A stretch of DNA of 44,399 nt from NCBI GenBank assembly GCA_013297765.1, contig JAAFID010000009.1, forward strand, positions 1 to 44,399. The letters run 5' to 3'. Below, piece after piece: positions 25,998-35,727 of this stretch (the stretch's first letter is position 1; each line of letters begins with the position of its first letter). The stretch comes from Cytophagales bacterium. GTDB taxonomy: Bacteria > Bacteroidota > Bacteroidia > Cytophagales > Cytophagaceae. Position numbers and translations under genes: made by a program. The notes beneath the pieces were generated by a model. The model had not been told where the DNA came from and did not search any database. It saw only the letters and a program-made list of their open reading frames with translations.

Positions 25998-27997
25998 AGT
26001 TTAAATGTTTTTTTCCACGCCGCAAATTTTATTATTCTAAATAACCGCTGTGTAGCAGTAGGGTCTAGCCCTGCAACTATGCTATTCCAATTTTTATGTA
26101 GCGATTTTGAGTCAATATATTCATCCATATCTTTATTGATGTACTGTTTGAAAAATTCTTTCTTTTCATTCAACCACTTATATTCAGGGGTTGCAAAACC
26201 TAGCTTATCTCTCCTATTCACTATCTCTGTAGGCAATATATTTTTCATAGCAGCCCGCAGTAGTGACTTGCTTTCGTTTTGACGAATTTTGTAAACGGAA
26301 GGAATGCTAAATATTTTTTCTATCAGCGGCAAATCGTCGGCAAAGGGTACTCGAGATTCTACCGAGAATCGCATTGAATTTCTATCCCCTGTGCGTAATA
26401 AAACTTTCAAGCCAACGCCAGTAAATTGCTGAAATAATAATTGATTCAAATTAGGAACAAATTTTTCTTTCAAGCTATCGAGCTGATGGTTGTTGGTTTT
26501 CCAAAAATCATTGTTGATATAGCCAAACTCTTTTCTACTATTTTTAAATCCATATTTTTTGAAATAAGCTGAAAAATTAGCTGCCAAAATATGTTTGGCA
26601 CGAATGCCAAAAATATGTTTGTAATTTGAAAATTCGGTATCAATATGAGCAATATTTTCTCGCACTTGTTTCCAGCTTTTATTGCGAATGGCTTCATAAA
26701 AATAAGCAACAAAATGTGGAGAATAGCCTGCAAATAACTCGTCTGCCCCTTGCCCATCTAGCGTTACTTTAATGTTTTTTTGATGCACCAATTGCATTAC
26801 TTTGTACTGAGCATAAGTGCTAGAGGCAAGTATAGGTATGTCTTGTGTATAGGCCAAGTCTTCAAAATCTTGTACCAGCCCTTCTGCATCAGGATAGGTT
26901 TTATGCCAATTGGTCTGGGTGGCATCCACCACTTTGGCCGCCCAACTGGTTTCGTCTATAGATTCGTTGTGGTATGATGCGGTAAATACGTTCTGCCTCA
27001 ACCCTATTTGATTCATAAATTTATTTTTCATCAATAAATCTGTGGTACACACAATAGATGAGCTATCGATACCACCGCTCAAACAGCTACCAATAGGGGC
27101 ATCGGACCGTAGCCTTCTGCTAACAGCTTGTACAAATAGTTCCTTGGTTTCGGCAACATGAAAATCAAATTTCTTTGCCGAAAAATCTTCCCAATCATGG
27201 GTATATTTTAGCTGGTAGTATTGCTCTTTTTCAAATTGCCCAGTGGCTGTATTCAACGTTAGGTGGTGGCCTGGCAATAGTTCTATTACTCTTTCAAACA
27301 AGCCTTGCTCTTGCGACTCTGTAGTGCCAAGTGCTAGGTACTGAAAGGCAGCATTATTGTTGATTTTATTTTTTACAAAGGGCATTGCCACCAACGCCTT
27401 CTGCTCGGATGCAAAAGCAAAAATATTTTTATCAAAATAATAGTAAAAAGGTTTTACGCCAAACCTATCACGAGAACAGAAAAGAATATTTTTAGATTTG
27501 TCGTAAATAGCAATTGCCCACATGCCATTAAACTCTTGAAAACAATCTTTACCCCAGTATTGATAGGCTTTCAGCACCACCTCGGTATCTGTAAATGAGA
27601 AAAATTTTGCACCTAATTTTTCTAATTTCTTTTTAATTTCTACATAATTATAAATTTCACCATTAAAGACTATCCATAGACTTTGGTCTTGAATACACAT
27701 AGGCTGATGCCCAGTAGGATGAAGGTCTATAATACTGAGGCGACGATGTGCTAGCCCTAAGCAATAATTTGCACTATTGTCTTCTATATTTGTTTTCGGT
27801 GCATAAGGCAATTCTATATGATAACAATTGCGAGGAGTGTCTTGCCCACCCATGGTAGCATGGGTAGTATCATTGGTATAAAAAAAACCTTCATCATCTG
27901 GACCTCTATGTCGCAATATGTTTGACATAGCTTGCAAATGTTTTTTTACATCTACAAAGCCAGCATTCAAACTTACAATACCCGATATGCCACACAT
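25994..27997 (-). CDS. asnB: Asparagine synthase (glutamine-hydrolysing)
   Basis: The 667-residue protein has an N-terminal class II glutaminase domain with nucleophile C2 (MCGISGI), RHRGPDDEG, LAHRRLSIIDL and NGEIYNY. The C-terminal ATP-pyrophosphatase synthetase domain has SGGIDSSS at 307-314. Glutamine-derived ammonia is transferred to an adenylated carboxylate. Asparagine is the default product, but relatives in polysaccharide loci amidate sugar uronates. It is divergent from an O-antigen-type flippase 136 bases away, so an amidation role in a second glycan pathway is possible but unproven. At 667 residues it is longer than E. coli AsnB (554), as is common for the long AsnB form. Confidence 0.92.
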   Translation of the reverse strand: MCGISGIVSLNAGFVDVKKHLQAMSNILRHRGPDDEGFFYTNDTTHATMGGQDTPRNCYHIELPYAPKTNIEDNSANYCLGLAHRRLSIIDLHPTGHQPMCIQDQSLWIVFNGEIYNYVEIKKKLEKLGAKFFSFTDTEVVLKAYQYWGKDCFQEFNGMWAIAIYDKSKNILFCSRDRFGVKPFYYYFDKNIFAFASEQKALVAMPFVKNKINNNAAFQYLALGTTESQEQGLFERVIELLPGHHLTLNTATGQFEKEQYYQLKYTHDWEDFSAKKFDFHVAETKELFVQAVSRRLRSDAPIGSCLSGGIDSSSIVCTTDLLMKNKFMNQIGLRQNVFTASYHNESIDETSWAAKVVDATQTNWHKTYPDAEGLVQDFEDLAYTQDIPILASSTYAQYKVMQLVHQKNIKVTLDGQGADELFAGYSPHFVAYFYEAIRNKSWKQVRENIAHIDTEFSNYKHIFGIRAKHILAANFSAYFKKYGFKNSRKEFGYINNDFWKTNNHQLDSLKEKFVPNLNQLLFQQFTGVGLKVLLRTGDRNSMRFSVESRVPFADDLPLIEKIFSIPSVYKIRQNESKSLLRAAMKNILPTEIVNRRDKLGFATPEYKWLNEKKEFFKQYINKDMDEYIDSKSLHKNWNSIVAGLDPTATQRLFRIIKFAAWKKTFKL

Positions 27998-28132
27998 AGT
28001 TTAGTTTCACATAAAGTCTCTAAAATAAACAAAACATTAATTTAAATAGCTACAACAAGCGAAAATTCTGTCGAATGAAAACATCTCAAAGCCAGTATTG
28101 CAAAACCTCTCTATGAAGACTTATATTGCAAT

Positions 28133-29386
28133 ATGCAATTATTAAAATCTTCTTTTTGGACCTTATTATGGATAGGAGTCAAAGTCGTATGTAGCTTTTT
28201 TATTAATAAAATCGTATCTGTTTTTTATGGTCCTTTAGGCATAGCATTGCTGTCGCATATTCAAAACTTTTTTGCCGCTTTTTTAATTCTTTGCCAAGAG
28301 GGCATCAACAAGGGAATGATAAAATCCTTATCACACCCCAATTTAAGTAGTATCAAACAAAATACATTTATTACGGCTGGTGCTGTTTTTAGTGGGCTTG
28401 CATACCTAATTATTGCTTTGTTAAGCATTATTTTTATTCATCCGCTAGCAACATTATTCCATGTATCACAACCCTGGCTATGGCTAGGCTATGGCTTGCT
28501 AGGCATGGGCTTGCTTGTAGTGCATTTTTTTGTAATGTCTATATTTTTAGCTTGGCAAAAAATAAGACTATATAGTCTCCTCAATATTGCTGGCAGCATT
28601 ATCACTGTGCCTTTGGTATATATTGCTAGTAAATATGGGAAAATAGATTTTATGCTCTTGGCCGCCACCTGTGGAATGGGTTTCATGGGTATTGTGGGCT
28701 TTATTATTTTTAAATTTAATATCCATAAAACTATTGCCTTTTCATTTGACAAATTAGGTAGTGCCTACAAAGATATTTGGCAATTTGTAATCATGGCGGC
28801 AGGTATCATGATTTTTGGCAAATTTACCGAAATAGGGCTTCGCCAATTTGCCATAGTTCAATTTTCCTTAGAAGAAGTAGGCTTGTGGCAATCGGTAGTA
28901 AAACTATCCGATTATTATACCGCTGCATTTACCTCATTACTTTCTGTCATATATTTTCCTAAAATAGCTTCCTTACTCAGTGAACCAAGGCAATTGCGGC
29001 AGTTTGTGTTTCAAATAATTTCTTGGTTTGTGCCTATCATTATCATTGGGCTTTGTATCGTATATGTTTTAAGAAAGGAATTAATGGTATTTTTTTTCAA
29101 CGAATCATTTCTTGCAGCTTCCAACTTTGTATTGTGGCAGGTAGTGGCCGACGCCCTCAAATTAGCATCATTTTTCTTCGTATTTATTACCAATGCAGAA
29201 GGTCGTACCAAACTATTTTTAATCTTAGACGCTAGCTCTGCTATCGTTTCTGTGGTATTTTCTTTTGCTTTTGCCAAAATTATGGGAATAGAGGGCTTGC
29301 TAGTAGCACAGGTAGTTCGATATGTTTTTTACTTGGCAATACTTATTTTTGTTTATAGAAAATTAATTTGGATGAAAGTAGAATAA
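28133..29386 (+). CDS. O-antigen translocase, WzxE-like (second flippase)
   Basis: This 417-residue, very hydrophobic protein has about 12 membrane segments and begins MQLLKSSFWTLLWIGVKVVCSFFINKIVS, with the following VFYGPLGIALLSHIQNF typical of WzxE/RfbX-type lipid III flippases of the MOP superfamily. It would flip an undecaprenyl-linked glycan at the inner membrane. It is unlike the 504-residue flippase of the large operon, so it probably serves a different glycan. It is encoded divergently from asnB and followed after 76 bases by ytxJ. No glycosyltransferases are adjacent. Confidence 0.85.
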   Translation: MQLLKSSFWTLLWIGVKVVCSFFINKIVSVFYGPLGIALLSHIQNFFAAFLILCQEGINKGMIKSLSHPNLSSIKQNTFITAGAVFSGLAYLIIALLSIIFIHPLATLFHVSQPWLWLGYGLLGMGLLVVHFFVMSIFLAWQKIRLYSLLNIAGSIITVPLVYIASKYGKIDFMLLAATCGMGFMGIVGFIIFKFNIHKTIAFSFDKLGSAYKDIWQFVIMAAGIMIFGKFTEIGLRQFAIVQFSLEEVGLWQSVVKLSDYYTAAFTSLLSVIYFPKIASLLSEPRQLRQFVFQIISWFVPIIIIGLCIVYVLRKELMVFFFNESFLAASNFVLWQVVADALKLASFFFVFITNAEGRTKLFLILDASSAIVSVVFSFAFAKIMGIEGLLVAQVVRYVFYLAILIFVYRKLIWMKVE

Positions 29387-29462
29387 TGGAAATACCAATA
29401 AACTAACTGAAAAATTATAACGATATTTTGAACTCTTATTCATCCCCTAATAAAAAAATTCC

Positions 29463-29798
29463 ATGAACTGGCACATACTAAACCAAACCGACCAATTAAA
29501 AGAGATTGATGTACTATCTCAAACATGCAAAGTTTTTATCTTTAAACACAGTACACGATGCTCTATTAGCTCGGCTGCTCTAGGACGAATAGAAAGAAAG
29601 TGGAAAGAAACTGATGAAGAAAAAATAACCCCTTACTTTTTGGATTTAATCAAATTTCGAGACGTTTCTAATGCTATCGCTTCACACTATGGTGTAGAAC
29701 ACCAGTCGCCACAACTGCTGGTCATTGAAGGGGGAAATTGTACTTTTTCAGAAACTCATTTCAACATCACTTACGAATCGCTGATGCAACATATCTAG
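29463..29798 (+). CDS. ytxJ: YtxJ-type thioredoxin-fold protein
   Basis: The 111-residue protein contains FKHSTRCSISSAAL with a monothiol-type C33-S-I-S36 active site, matching YtxJ (DUF2847), called a bacillithiol system redox-active protein. It probably reduces or de-bacillithiolates proteins in the cytoplasm. That biochemistry is inferred from family naming and co-occurrence, not proven for this organism. The length fits the family. The gene is separated from the flippase by 76 bases, and its end abuts the stop of the convergent outer-membrane receptor gene. Confidence 0.88.
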   Translation: MNWHILNQTDQLKEIDVLSQTCKVFIFKHSTRCSISSAALGRIERKWKETDEEKITPYFLDLIKFRDVSNAIASHYGVEHQSPQLLVIEGGNCTFSETHFNITYESLMQHI

Positions 29799-32642
29799 CT
29801 AATGCTGTGCAGGGCTGCTGGGCGAACTACTGCCGCCTGCAAATTTTTTAATATTGTAGGTAAGTGTAAGCATGTAGTAACGCTGCAATACTTGCGTGCG
29901 GTTGTCTTCCGTATAAGTTTCAGTCACTGTGCGGCTGGCACTGTTATTTTGATTCAGTAAATCAAATACAGTAAGCCTTATTTCTGCCATTTGCGATTTT
30001 AAAAATTTATAACCGATACCAGCATTCCACAACCAAAAATTTTGATTGTACGCCGCACCTAGTCCTGTATAAAGCGTGTTGTTTATATCGCTACTAAGTA
30101 CCAAGCCTCGCCACGGCAACCAGTTTGCCTTAAGGGAAGCAGTTGAAAAATAATAATTATTGTTCAACTGCGGCTGAATAGAATTTTCAATAATATTGTA
30201 ATTGGGGCTGTAGGAAACATTGAAGTCTATTTTCTGACTTATATTGCTGCCTATGCCCACACTACCATTAATATTGTAGTTATTGGAATGGTTGCTCACT
30301 TGATTGATTAGACCTGGGGTTCGGGTATAGTTAAATCCAGCATTTAGGTTTAGGTTGCTTTTGATAATTTTGATGGGCATGCTGTAATTTATAAAGGTTC
30401 TATAGTTCCAGTACCCAGCCAAATTAACTGGTTTGGTCAGTTGAGAACCTCTTTTCAGCATTATGCCTTGGGGCAGCATGGTGTCTTTTGGGGCTATCAA
30501 TGTAGCATTTGCAATATAGTTTGTGCTGATGTTTCCACCCATAAATATAAAAAATGAAGTGCCTTTTTCTACCTTGCTGATGTTGTACCTAGCCATGATA
30601 AAATTTGAATACTCTTGCACCAAATCTGGATTGCCCGAGGTGAGCGAAAGCGGATTAGCATTATTTACCACATTTTGCAATTGTGTTACTGAAGGGGCAT
30701 TGGTATTGGTGCGGTAATACATTCGTAGATTTCCCTTATTGTCAAAATTGTATTGGTACATGGCTGTAGGCAATATGTTTTCAAATTTCTTTTTTACCTC
30801 TAGCACCAAAGGAAAAGTCTGCTGGCTAGACAGGTTTACTGTTTGATAGTTTGCTCCAAAATTGAAATTGTACTTTGCCCCTTTTTGCCTATAACTGAGC
30901 CCACCCGATTGAGTGGTAATGTTATTCACAAAATTATTGGAAAGCTGCGTATCTAAAAGGTTGTAAGATTGTGTGGCACTGTCATATTTATTGGTCAATT
31001 GGTTCGATATATTTCTATTCCATGATGGGCTGTACGAAAATTGTAATGAACCAACCTTGCTTATCGGCTCGGTGTATGAAATGTTGGTATTGTAGGTATT
31101 GCCTTTGGATGTTGCTACTGCCTGCTGGTTTACAGCCTGTGTCGTAATGGCATTTGCTACATAAAAACGATTCAACGCATTTAGATCATTGTCTGCATCT
31201 CTAGTATTGATGGTGGTTCCCAAATTCAAGGTAAATGTCCTACCATTTTTTTTAAATTTGTGGTTGTACATCGCATTGTTTGAAAAATTAATTGCATCTG
31301 AGGTGGCTCCATAATCATTGGCAGTGCTGTTCAGCAAGCTATTATTGCCTAGTGTAGTAGTCCCGTTGGTCAAGCTATTGGCATACGATTTTTGATAACT
31401 GACCTGTGGGGTAATGAGAATGGTATTATTGGTATCTATATTGTATTCCCAGCGAGCATTAAATCTATGGTTTAGATTATTGCTGGCATTGGTATTTTCT
31501 TGGTTAAAATACTGATTCGTACCATCGGGCAAATAGTAAAATCGTTTGGTAATACCGCCTGTAACATTGACTGATTTATTAAAAAAATAACTTGCCGTTA
31601 CATTTATTTTCTTGCCCCAAGTATCGGTATAATTAATACCATAAGCATGGGTAGTATTGATGCCCCCAGCTTGCCCTACCATAAAATTATTGGCTGGTCC
31701 GCCACCGCCCGGGCCTCCCCTACCTGGTCCGCCACCACCTGGCCTACCGCCACCACCCTGCCCACCTCGCTGCCCACCAGCATTGATACCAGACAGGTCT
31801 TGTGAAGAAAAATTTTGTTGATTTACATTGTTGCTCTGCCCTACCAACGATATGCGTTTGGTCTTATCGAACGAATTGTAGCTGCCCCCCAAAGCAAATC
31901 TATCATCTGTGCCGTAACCTGCATATACTCTACCAAACTGTCCATTGCTCATACCAGGCTTGGTGGTAATGTTGATGCTCTTTTCGGTATTGCCATCATT
32001 AAAACCCGACAATCTTGATTGATCATTCATGCGGTCAAACACCTGCACCTTATCTATGGCATCAGCAGGAATATTTTTAAGTGCCATAGAGGCATCGCTT
32101 CCAAAAAATTCTTTCCCATCGACCAATACTTTTTTAATATCTTCGCCCTGGGCCTTCACAGTACCATTTTCTAGGGTCACTCCAGGCATTTTGGTAATCA
32201 GGTCTTGGGCATTGGCATCTGGGTTTACCTTGTATGCACGGGCATTATACTCTGTAGTGTCGCCTTTTTGTTTAGACCGCACTTCTAGCCCTTCCACTTT
32301 CACCTCTTTCAGCACACGGGCATCGGCCTCTAAAGCCAATACACCCAAATCTGTTTTACTGCTAGTTACATTGATATTTTTACTTAAACTTTTATAGCCT
32401 ATAAAATCAGATTGAAGAAAATATTGGGTAGATTTTAAATTTATAAAAATGAATTTACCCGCCGTGTCGCTCACTACTGCCATTCGGTCTAGTGTATCAG
32501 AAACGTTGGTAAGCCTTAACACAACACCTACCTGTGGCGACTTGCCTTCTGCATCTATCAACCTACCCATAAGGCTAGATTGCTGTGCTATTGCCACCGA
32601 GCAGTAAACACATAAAAAGAAAATTGAGTACAAAAATTTCAT
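29799..32642 (-). CDS. Outer-membrane beta-barrel receptor with CarboxypepD-like domain
   Basis: The 947-residue protein has a signal peptide (residues 1-19, ending SVAIA), then a CarboxypepD-like regulatory domain (about 24-105; GRLIDAEGKSPQVGVVLRL). A TonB-plug-like domain follows (about 125-230; DLITKMPGVTLENGTVKAQGEDI and LVDGKEFFGSD), then a beta-barrel of the outer membrane beta-barrel family (OMP_b-brl-type) to the C-terminus. It probably imports or senses a peptide- or metal-like ligand. The substrate is unknown, and no SusD partner or TonB genes are adjacent. A Gly-rich low-complexity tract at residues 289-316 (GGG/GRGG/PGGGG pattern) lies between the plug and the first barrel strands. 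The gene is convergent with ytxJ, and the two genes abut. Confidence 0.88.
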   Translation of the reverse strand: MKFLYSIFFLCVYCSVAIAQQSSLMGRLIDAEGKSPQVGVVLRLTNVSDTLDRMAVVSDTAGKFIFINLKSTQYFLQSDFIGYKSLSKNINVTSSKTDLGVLALEADARVLKEVKVEGLEVRSKQKGDTTEYNARAYKVNPDANAQDLITKMPGVTLENGTVKAQGEDIKKVLVDGKEFFGSDASMALKNIPADAIDKVQVFDRMNDQSRLSGFNDGNTEKSINITTKPGMSNGQFGRVYAGYGTDDRFALGGSYNSFDKTKRISLVGQSNNVNQQNFSSQDLSGINAGGQRGGQGGGGRPGGGGPGRGGPGGGGPANNFMVGQAGGINTTHAYGINYTDTWGKKINVTASYFFNKSVNVTGGITKRFYYLPDGTNQYFNQENTNASNNLNHRFNARWEYNIDTNNTILITPQVSYQKSYANSLTNGTTTLGNNSLLNSTANDYGATSDAINFSNNAMYNHKFKKNGRTFTLNLGTTINTRDADNDLNALNRFYVANAITTQAVNQQAVATSKGNTYNTNISYTEPISKVGSLQFSYSPSWNRNISNQLTNKYDSATQSYNLLDTQLSNNFVNNITTQSGGLSYRQKGAKYNFNFGANYQTVNLSSQQTFPLVLEVKKKFENILPTAMYQYNFDNKGNLRMYYRTNTNAPSVTQLQNVVNNANPLSLTSGNPDLVQEYSNFIMARYNISKVEKGTSFFIFMGGNISTNYIANATLIAPKDTMLPQGIMLKRGSQLTKPVNLAGYWNYRTFINYSMPIKIIKSNLNLNAGFNYTRTPGLINQVSNHSNNYNINGSVGIGSNISQKIDFNVSYSPNYNIIENSIQPQLNNNYYFSTASLKANWLPWRGLVLSSDINNTLYTGLGAAYNQNFWLWNAGIGYKFLKSQMAEIRLTVFDLLNQNNSASRTVTETYTEDNRTQVLQRYYMLTLTYNIKKFAGGSSSPSSPAQH

Positions 32643-32820
32643 CTAGCAATTTATACAACCATTACCAAAACAATTGAAAAAATAGATGTATCAACGACAA
32701 ATAATAGAAGAAAAGGGCAAATTGATAGATTCAAGAAATAGCAAATAGCAATGTAAATTACAGCAAAAGCTATTGCAATCTAAAAGTGGAAGTGCTAAAT
32801 TGTTGCAAAGCCAAGTAACC

Positions 32821-33363
32821 ATGACCGATAAAAACATACTCCTCTCTGAACCTTTTTTGGCAGATGCTCATTTTTCTCGCTCGGTAGTATTACTGTGCGA
32901 ACGCAACCAAGAGGGGGCTATGGGTCTAGTGCTAAACAAACCTACAGAAATACAAGTAGGCGAGGTAGTGGCAGAACTGATAGATTTTGAAGACAAAATA
33001 TATGTTGGGGGGCCTGTAGCACAAAACACGTTGCACTTTATACACCGCTACCCTAATCGAATAGAGGGCGACATCCCTCTCATGAAAAATCTATACTGGG
33101 GCGGCAATATCAATGATCTATTGTACAAATTAAAAAATAGAGAAATAGGCACCGAAGACATTCGTTTTTTTCTAGGCTACTCGGGCTGGCACAACGGGCA
33201 ACTAGACGAGGAACTAAAAGAAAATGCCTGGATAGAAAGCCAAGCCACTACAGAAATGATATTTGAAAATTTACCTCAAGATTTGTGGCGGGTATTATTA
33301 AAAAATATGGGCGGCAAGTATAAAGAACTGGCCAACTACCCTATCGACCCTAGAATGAATTGA
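32821..33363 (+). CDS. YqgE/AlgH family protein
   Basis: I prefer the ATG at 32821 (MTDKNILLSEPF, 180 residues). A TTG at 32773 gives 16 more residues that do not resemble the family. The core ILLSEPFLADAHFSRSVVLLCE, GLVLNKPTEIQVGEV and FFLGYSGWHNGQLDEEL matches YqgE/AlgH, a widespread cytoplasmic family. AlgH was once called a transcription regulator in Pseudomonas, but its molecular role is unresolved. The gene is divergent from the receptor gene and precedes the DUF349 gene by 100 bases. Confidence 0.9.
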   Translation: MTDKNILLSEPFLADAHFSRSVVLLCERNQEGAMGLVLNKPTEIQVGEVVAELIDFEDKIYVGGPVAQNTLHFIHRYPNRIEGDIPLMKNLYWGGNINDLLYKLKNREIGTEDIRFFLGYSGWHNGQLDEELKENAWIESQATTEMIFENLPQDLWRVLLKNMGGKYKELANYPIDPRMN

Positions 33364-33402
33364 GCAATACAAACATTATTTATAATATTAATTCTATTTA
33401 CA

Positions 33403-33421
33403 AACCAATTGATCAATGGTT
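33403..33421. promoter_or_regulatory. Near-perfect inverted repeat upstream of the DUF349 gene
   Basis: AACCA-A-TTGATCAATGGTT is an 18-base palindrome with a single bulged A. It lies in the -35 region, 16 bases before the candidate -7 element of the DUF349 gene, and could be an operator. No T-run follows, so it is not a terminator. Confidence 0.4.
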
Positions 33422-33437
33422 ATTCCAATTAAAACAA

Positions 33438-33445
33438 TATTTTTG
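33438..33445 (+). promoter_or_regulatory. Candidate -7 element for the DUF349 gene
   Basis: TATTTTTG is an exact TAnnTTTG match 18 bases before the ATG at 33464. The -33 position reads ATG, not TTG. Confidence 0.45.
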
Positions 33446-33463
33446 CTTTAGAAACTTTAGCGT

Positions 33464-35254
33464 ATGACAAATTATAACACTACCGCCACCACTTTGCAAA
33501 ATACATCTACTAACGAAGAAAATTTTGCAGAAGATAACGATGCCATAGATTTGAGTAAATCTAGCAAAGCAGAACTGCTACAAATGCTACAAGACCTCAA
33601 ATTGGAAGAAGGTGCATCAAAAGCCAACGCAATGCTGAAACAAATCAAATTTAGTTTTGACCAATTGGTAGAAGTTGAAAAAGAAATAGCCTTGCAGCAT
33701 TATCTATCAGAGGGGGGAGACCGTACAGATTTTGAATTTAAGAAAGAAGAAATTCAGCAAAAATTTGAAAAATTGCACGATACGCTAAAAGAAAAAATAT
33801 CCAGCATTTTCTCAAATGCAGAAAAAGAAAAAGAAAAAAATTTAGCAACAAAAAAACACATTCTAGACCAACTGCGAGAATTGATTGCTAAAGAAGAAAC
33901 AAATGAAAGCATTATTGCCCTGAAAGAATATCAAGAGCAGTGGCGAAAAATAGGGGCTGTACCCAATGTAGCACACCAAGAGCTATGGCAAAACTATACT
34001 GCCCTTATCGATCGGTTTTACAACAACAGAACTATCTATTTTGAGCTAAAAGAGCTAGATAGAAAGAAAAATTACGAGTCTAAAGTAGAACTAGTAGATA
34101 AAGCCGAAAAACTTTTACAACACGAATCTATCAACCACGCCGTACGTGAATTGAAAAACTTGCACGATGAGTATAAGTCTATAGGCCCAGTACCCAAAGA
34201 GCAGCAAGAAACCTTATGGCAAAAATTCAAAGATATTTCTGACAAAATATACGAGAAGCGAACCGAATACTTGAAAGAAATAAAAACAAAACAAGACCAA
34301 GCACTTGTATTAAAAGAACAATTGCTCGAACGTCTTCAAGCCTTGGCTACCTACCAATCGGATAGAATTGATGATTGGAAAATAAAAACCGCAGAGTTAC
34401 TAGCACTGCAAGAAGAATGGAAACTAATTGGCAATGTTCCTTTTGAAGTCTCTAAAGAAATATCAAAAAAATTCTGGGCTGCAGGAAAAGCCTATTTTGC
34501 TAATAAAGAAGCATTCTTCCATATTTTAGAAGCCAAAAAACAAAAAAATCTAGAACTAAAAATCGCCCTTTGCGAGCAAGCAGAAGCCCTACAGCACAAC
34601 GAAGACTTAGTAAATACTACCAATACCTTCAAAGAGTTGCAAAAACAATGGGACAAAATAGGCAGTGTACCCATCAAACAGAAAGAAGCTATTTTCTTAA
34701 GATTTAAAAAAGCCTGCGATGCATTCTTTCAAAAGAAACGAGATATTTTTACTGAACAAGAGAGACAATACGAAACCAACTTGACTCAAAAACTTGCTAT
34801 ATGCGAGCAAATAGAAACTCTAGCAAAAGAAGGCAAGCAAGATGAGGCCGAGTTGCGCAACCTGCAATTACAATACAATGCTATAGGCTTTGTGCCTAAA
34901 GATAAAATCAAGCAAGTGTATGACAAATACAATGAAGCCATCAACGCCTTTATAGCATCTATAGACACCAATAGCGATGGCAAAAAAAATGCAGACCTAA
35001 AACTATCGCTAGAAATATCTGCCTTGAAAAACTCGCCAGATGCCGAAAAGAAAATTATGAAAAGAGAAGGCGATGTGATTAAGCAAATAAATACCTTGAA
35101 AGGCGAAATAGATCAGTACGCTACCAATATGGAGTTTTTTGGACGCTCGGCTACCGCTGAAAAAATGAAAAAAGAAATCCAAGCAAAAATAGATGAAGCC
35201 AAAGTAGAATTGAAAAAACTAGAATCACAATTGAAAATAATTAAACAATCGTAA
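33464..35254 (+). CDS. DUF349 multi-repeat protein
   Basis: This 596-residue, highly charged, coiled-coil-rich protein contains five DUF349 repeats of about 70 residues. Each has the core QWxxIGxVP (EQWRKIGAVP, DEYKSIGPVP, EEWKLIGNVP, KQWDKIGSVP, LQYNAIGFVP), followed by a W/F-rich helix. A final coiled coil occupies residues about 520-596. DUF349 proteins are conserved in Bacteroidota and Actinobacteria. Their role is not settled. It is likely cytoplasmic, with no signal peptide. The N-terminal 35 residues are low complexity and acidic. The candidate -7 element and inverted repeat upstream may control it. Confidence 0.9.
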   Translation: MTNYNTTATTLQNTSTNEENFAEDNDAIDLSKSSKAELLQMLQDLKLEEGASKANAMLKQIKFSFDQLVEVEKEIALQHYLSEGGDRTDFEFKKEEIQQKFEKLHDTLKEKISSIFSNAEKEKEKNLATKKHILDQLRELIAKEETNESIIALKEYQEQWRKIGAVPNVAHQELWQNYTALIDRFYNNRTIYFELKELDRKKNYESKVELVDKAEKLLQHESINHAVRELKNLHDEYKSIGPVPKEQQETLWQKFKDISDKIYEKRTEYLKEIKTKQDQALVLKEQLLERLQALATYQSDRIDDWKIKTAELLALQEEWKLIGNVPFEVSKEISKKFWAAGKAYFANKEAFFHILEAKKQKNLELKIALCEQAEALQHNEDLVNTTNTFKELQKQWDKIGSVPIKQKEAIFLRFKKACDAFFQKKRDIFTEQERQYETNLTQKLAICEQIETLAKEGKQDEAELRNLQLQYNAIGFVPKDKIKQVYDKYNEAINAFIASIDTNSDGKKNADLKLSLEISALKNSPDAEKKIMKREGDVIKQINTLKGEIDQYATNMEFFGRSATAEKMKKEIQAKIDEAKVELKKLESQLKIIKQS

Positions 35255-35349
35255 TACGAACAAGTAGCTAAAAATCAAATTTTTATACAGATAAATAAAG
35301 ATTAAAGAAAATATTTTTAATGATGGGAAAAATAAAATCACCAAATGTT

Positions 35350-35379
35350 TTGTTATTTAAAATTGTAAAACTAGTTTTG
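35350..35379 (+). promoter_or_regulatory. Bacteroidota-type promoter of tRNA-Thr
   Basis: TTG at 35350-35352 and TAGTTTTG at 35372-35379 are separated by exactly 19 bases, matching the Bacteroidota consensus TTG-N19-TAnnTTTG. The tRNA begins 18 bases after the -7 octamer, as expected. This is the clearest promoter in the window and anchors the phylum assignment. Confidence 0.82.
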
Positions 35380-35396
35380 CACTCGCTTTAACAAAA

Positions 35397-35469
<73 letters not shown>

Positions 35470-35478
35470 CTTATATCT

Positions 35479-35515
35479 AGGTTTACAATTAAAATTATTG
35501 TAAACCTTTTTTTTT
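35479..35515 (+). terminator. Rho-independent terminator of tRNA-Thr
   Basis: An eleven-base perfect stem (35479-35489 with 35497-35507), a seven-base loop and an eight-base T run lie 10 bases after the tRNA. Confidence 0.9.
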
Positions 35516-35727
35516 GCATTTTTTATCATTTTTAGCAAGCTGATAACATAGCTTAAATAATTATCTGTAAATTGTTTAATAATTGTAGAAAGTTTTAAAA
35601 AATAGCTAATTTGCTACTAAATACATATTAGTTTCAGTATGATTAATTCATAAAAAAATAAACATAACTTTATTATAAAACCCAAAAATTAAACCAATAT
35701 ATTTTTTTAATTAATTTCAATTAGCTC

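Noticed and set aside
33403-33421. Inverted repeat considered as a terminator for the YqgE/AlgH gene
   Set aside because: No T-run follows and it is upstream of a promoter-like element, so an operator is more likely.
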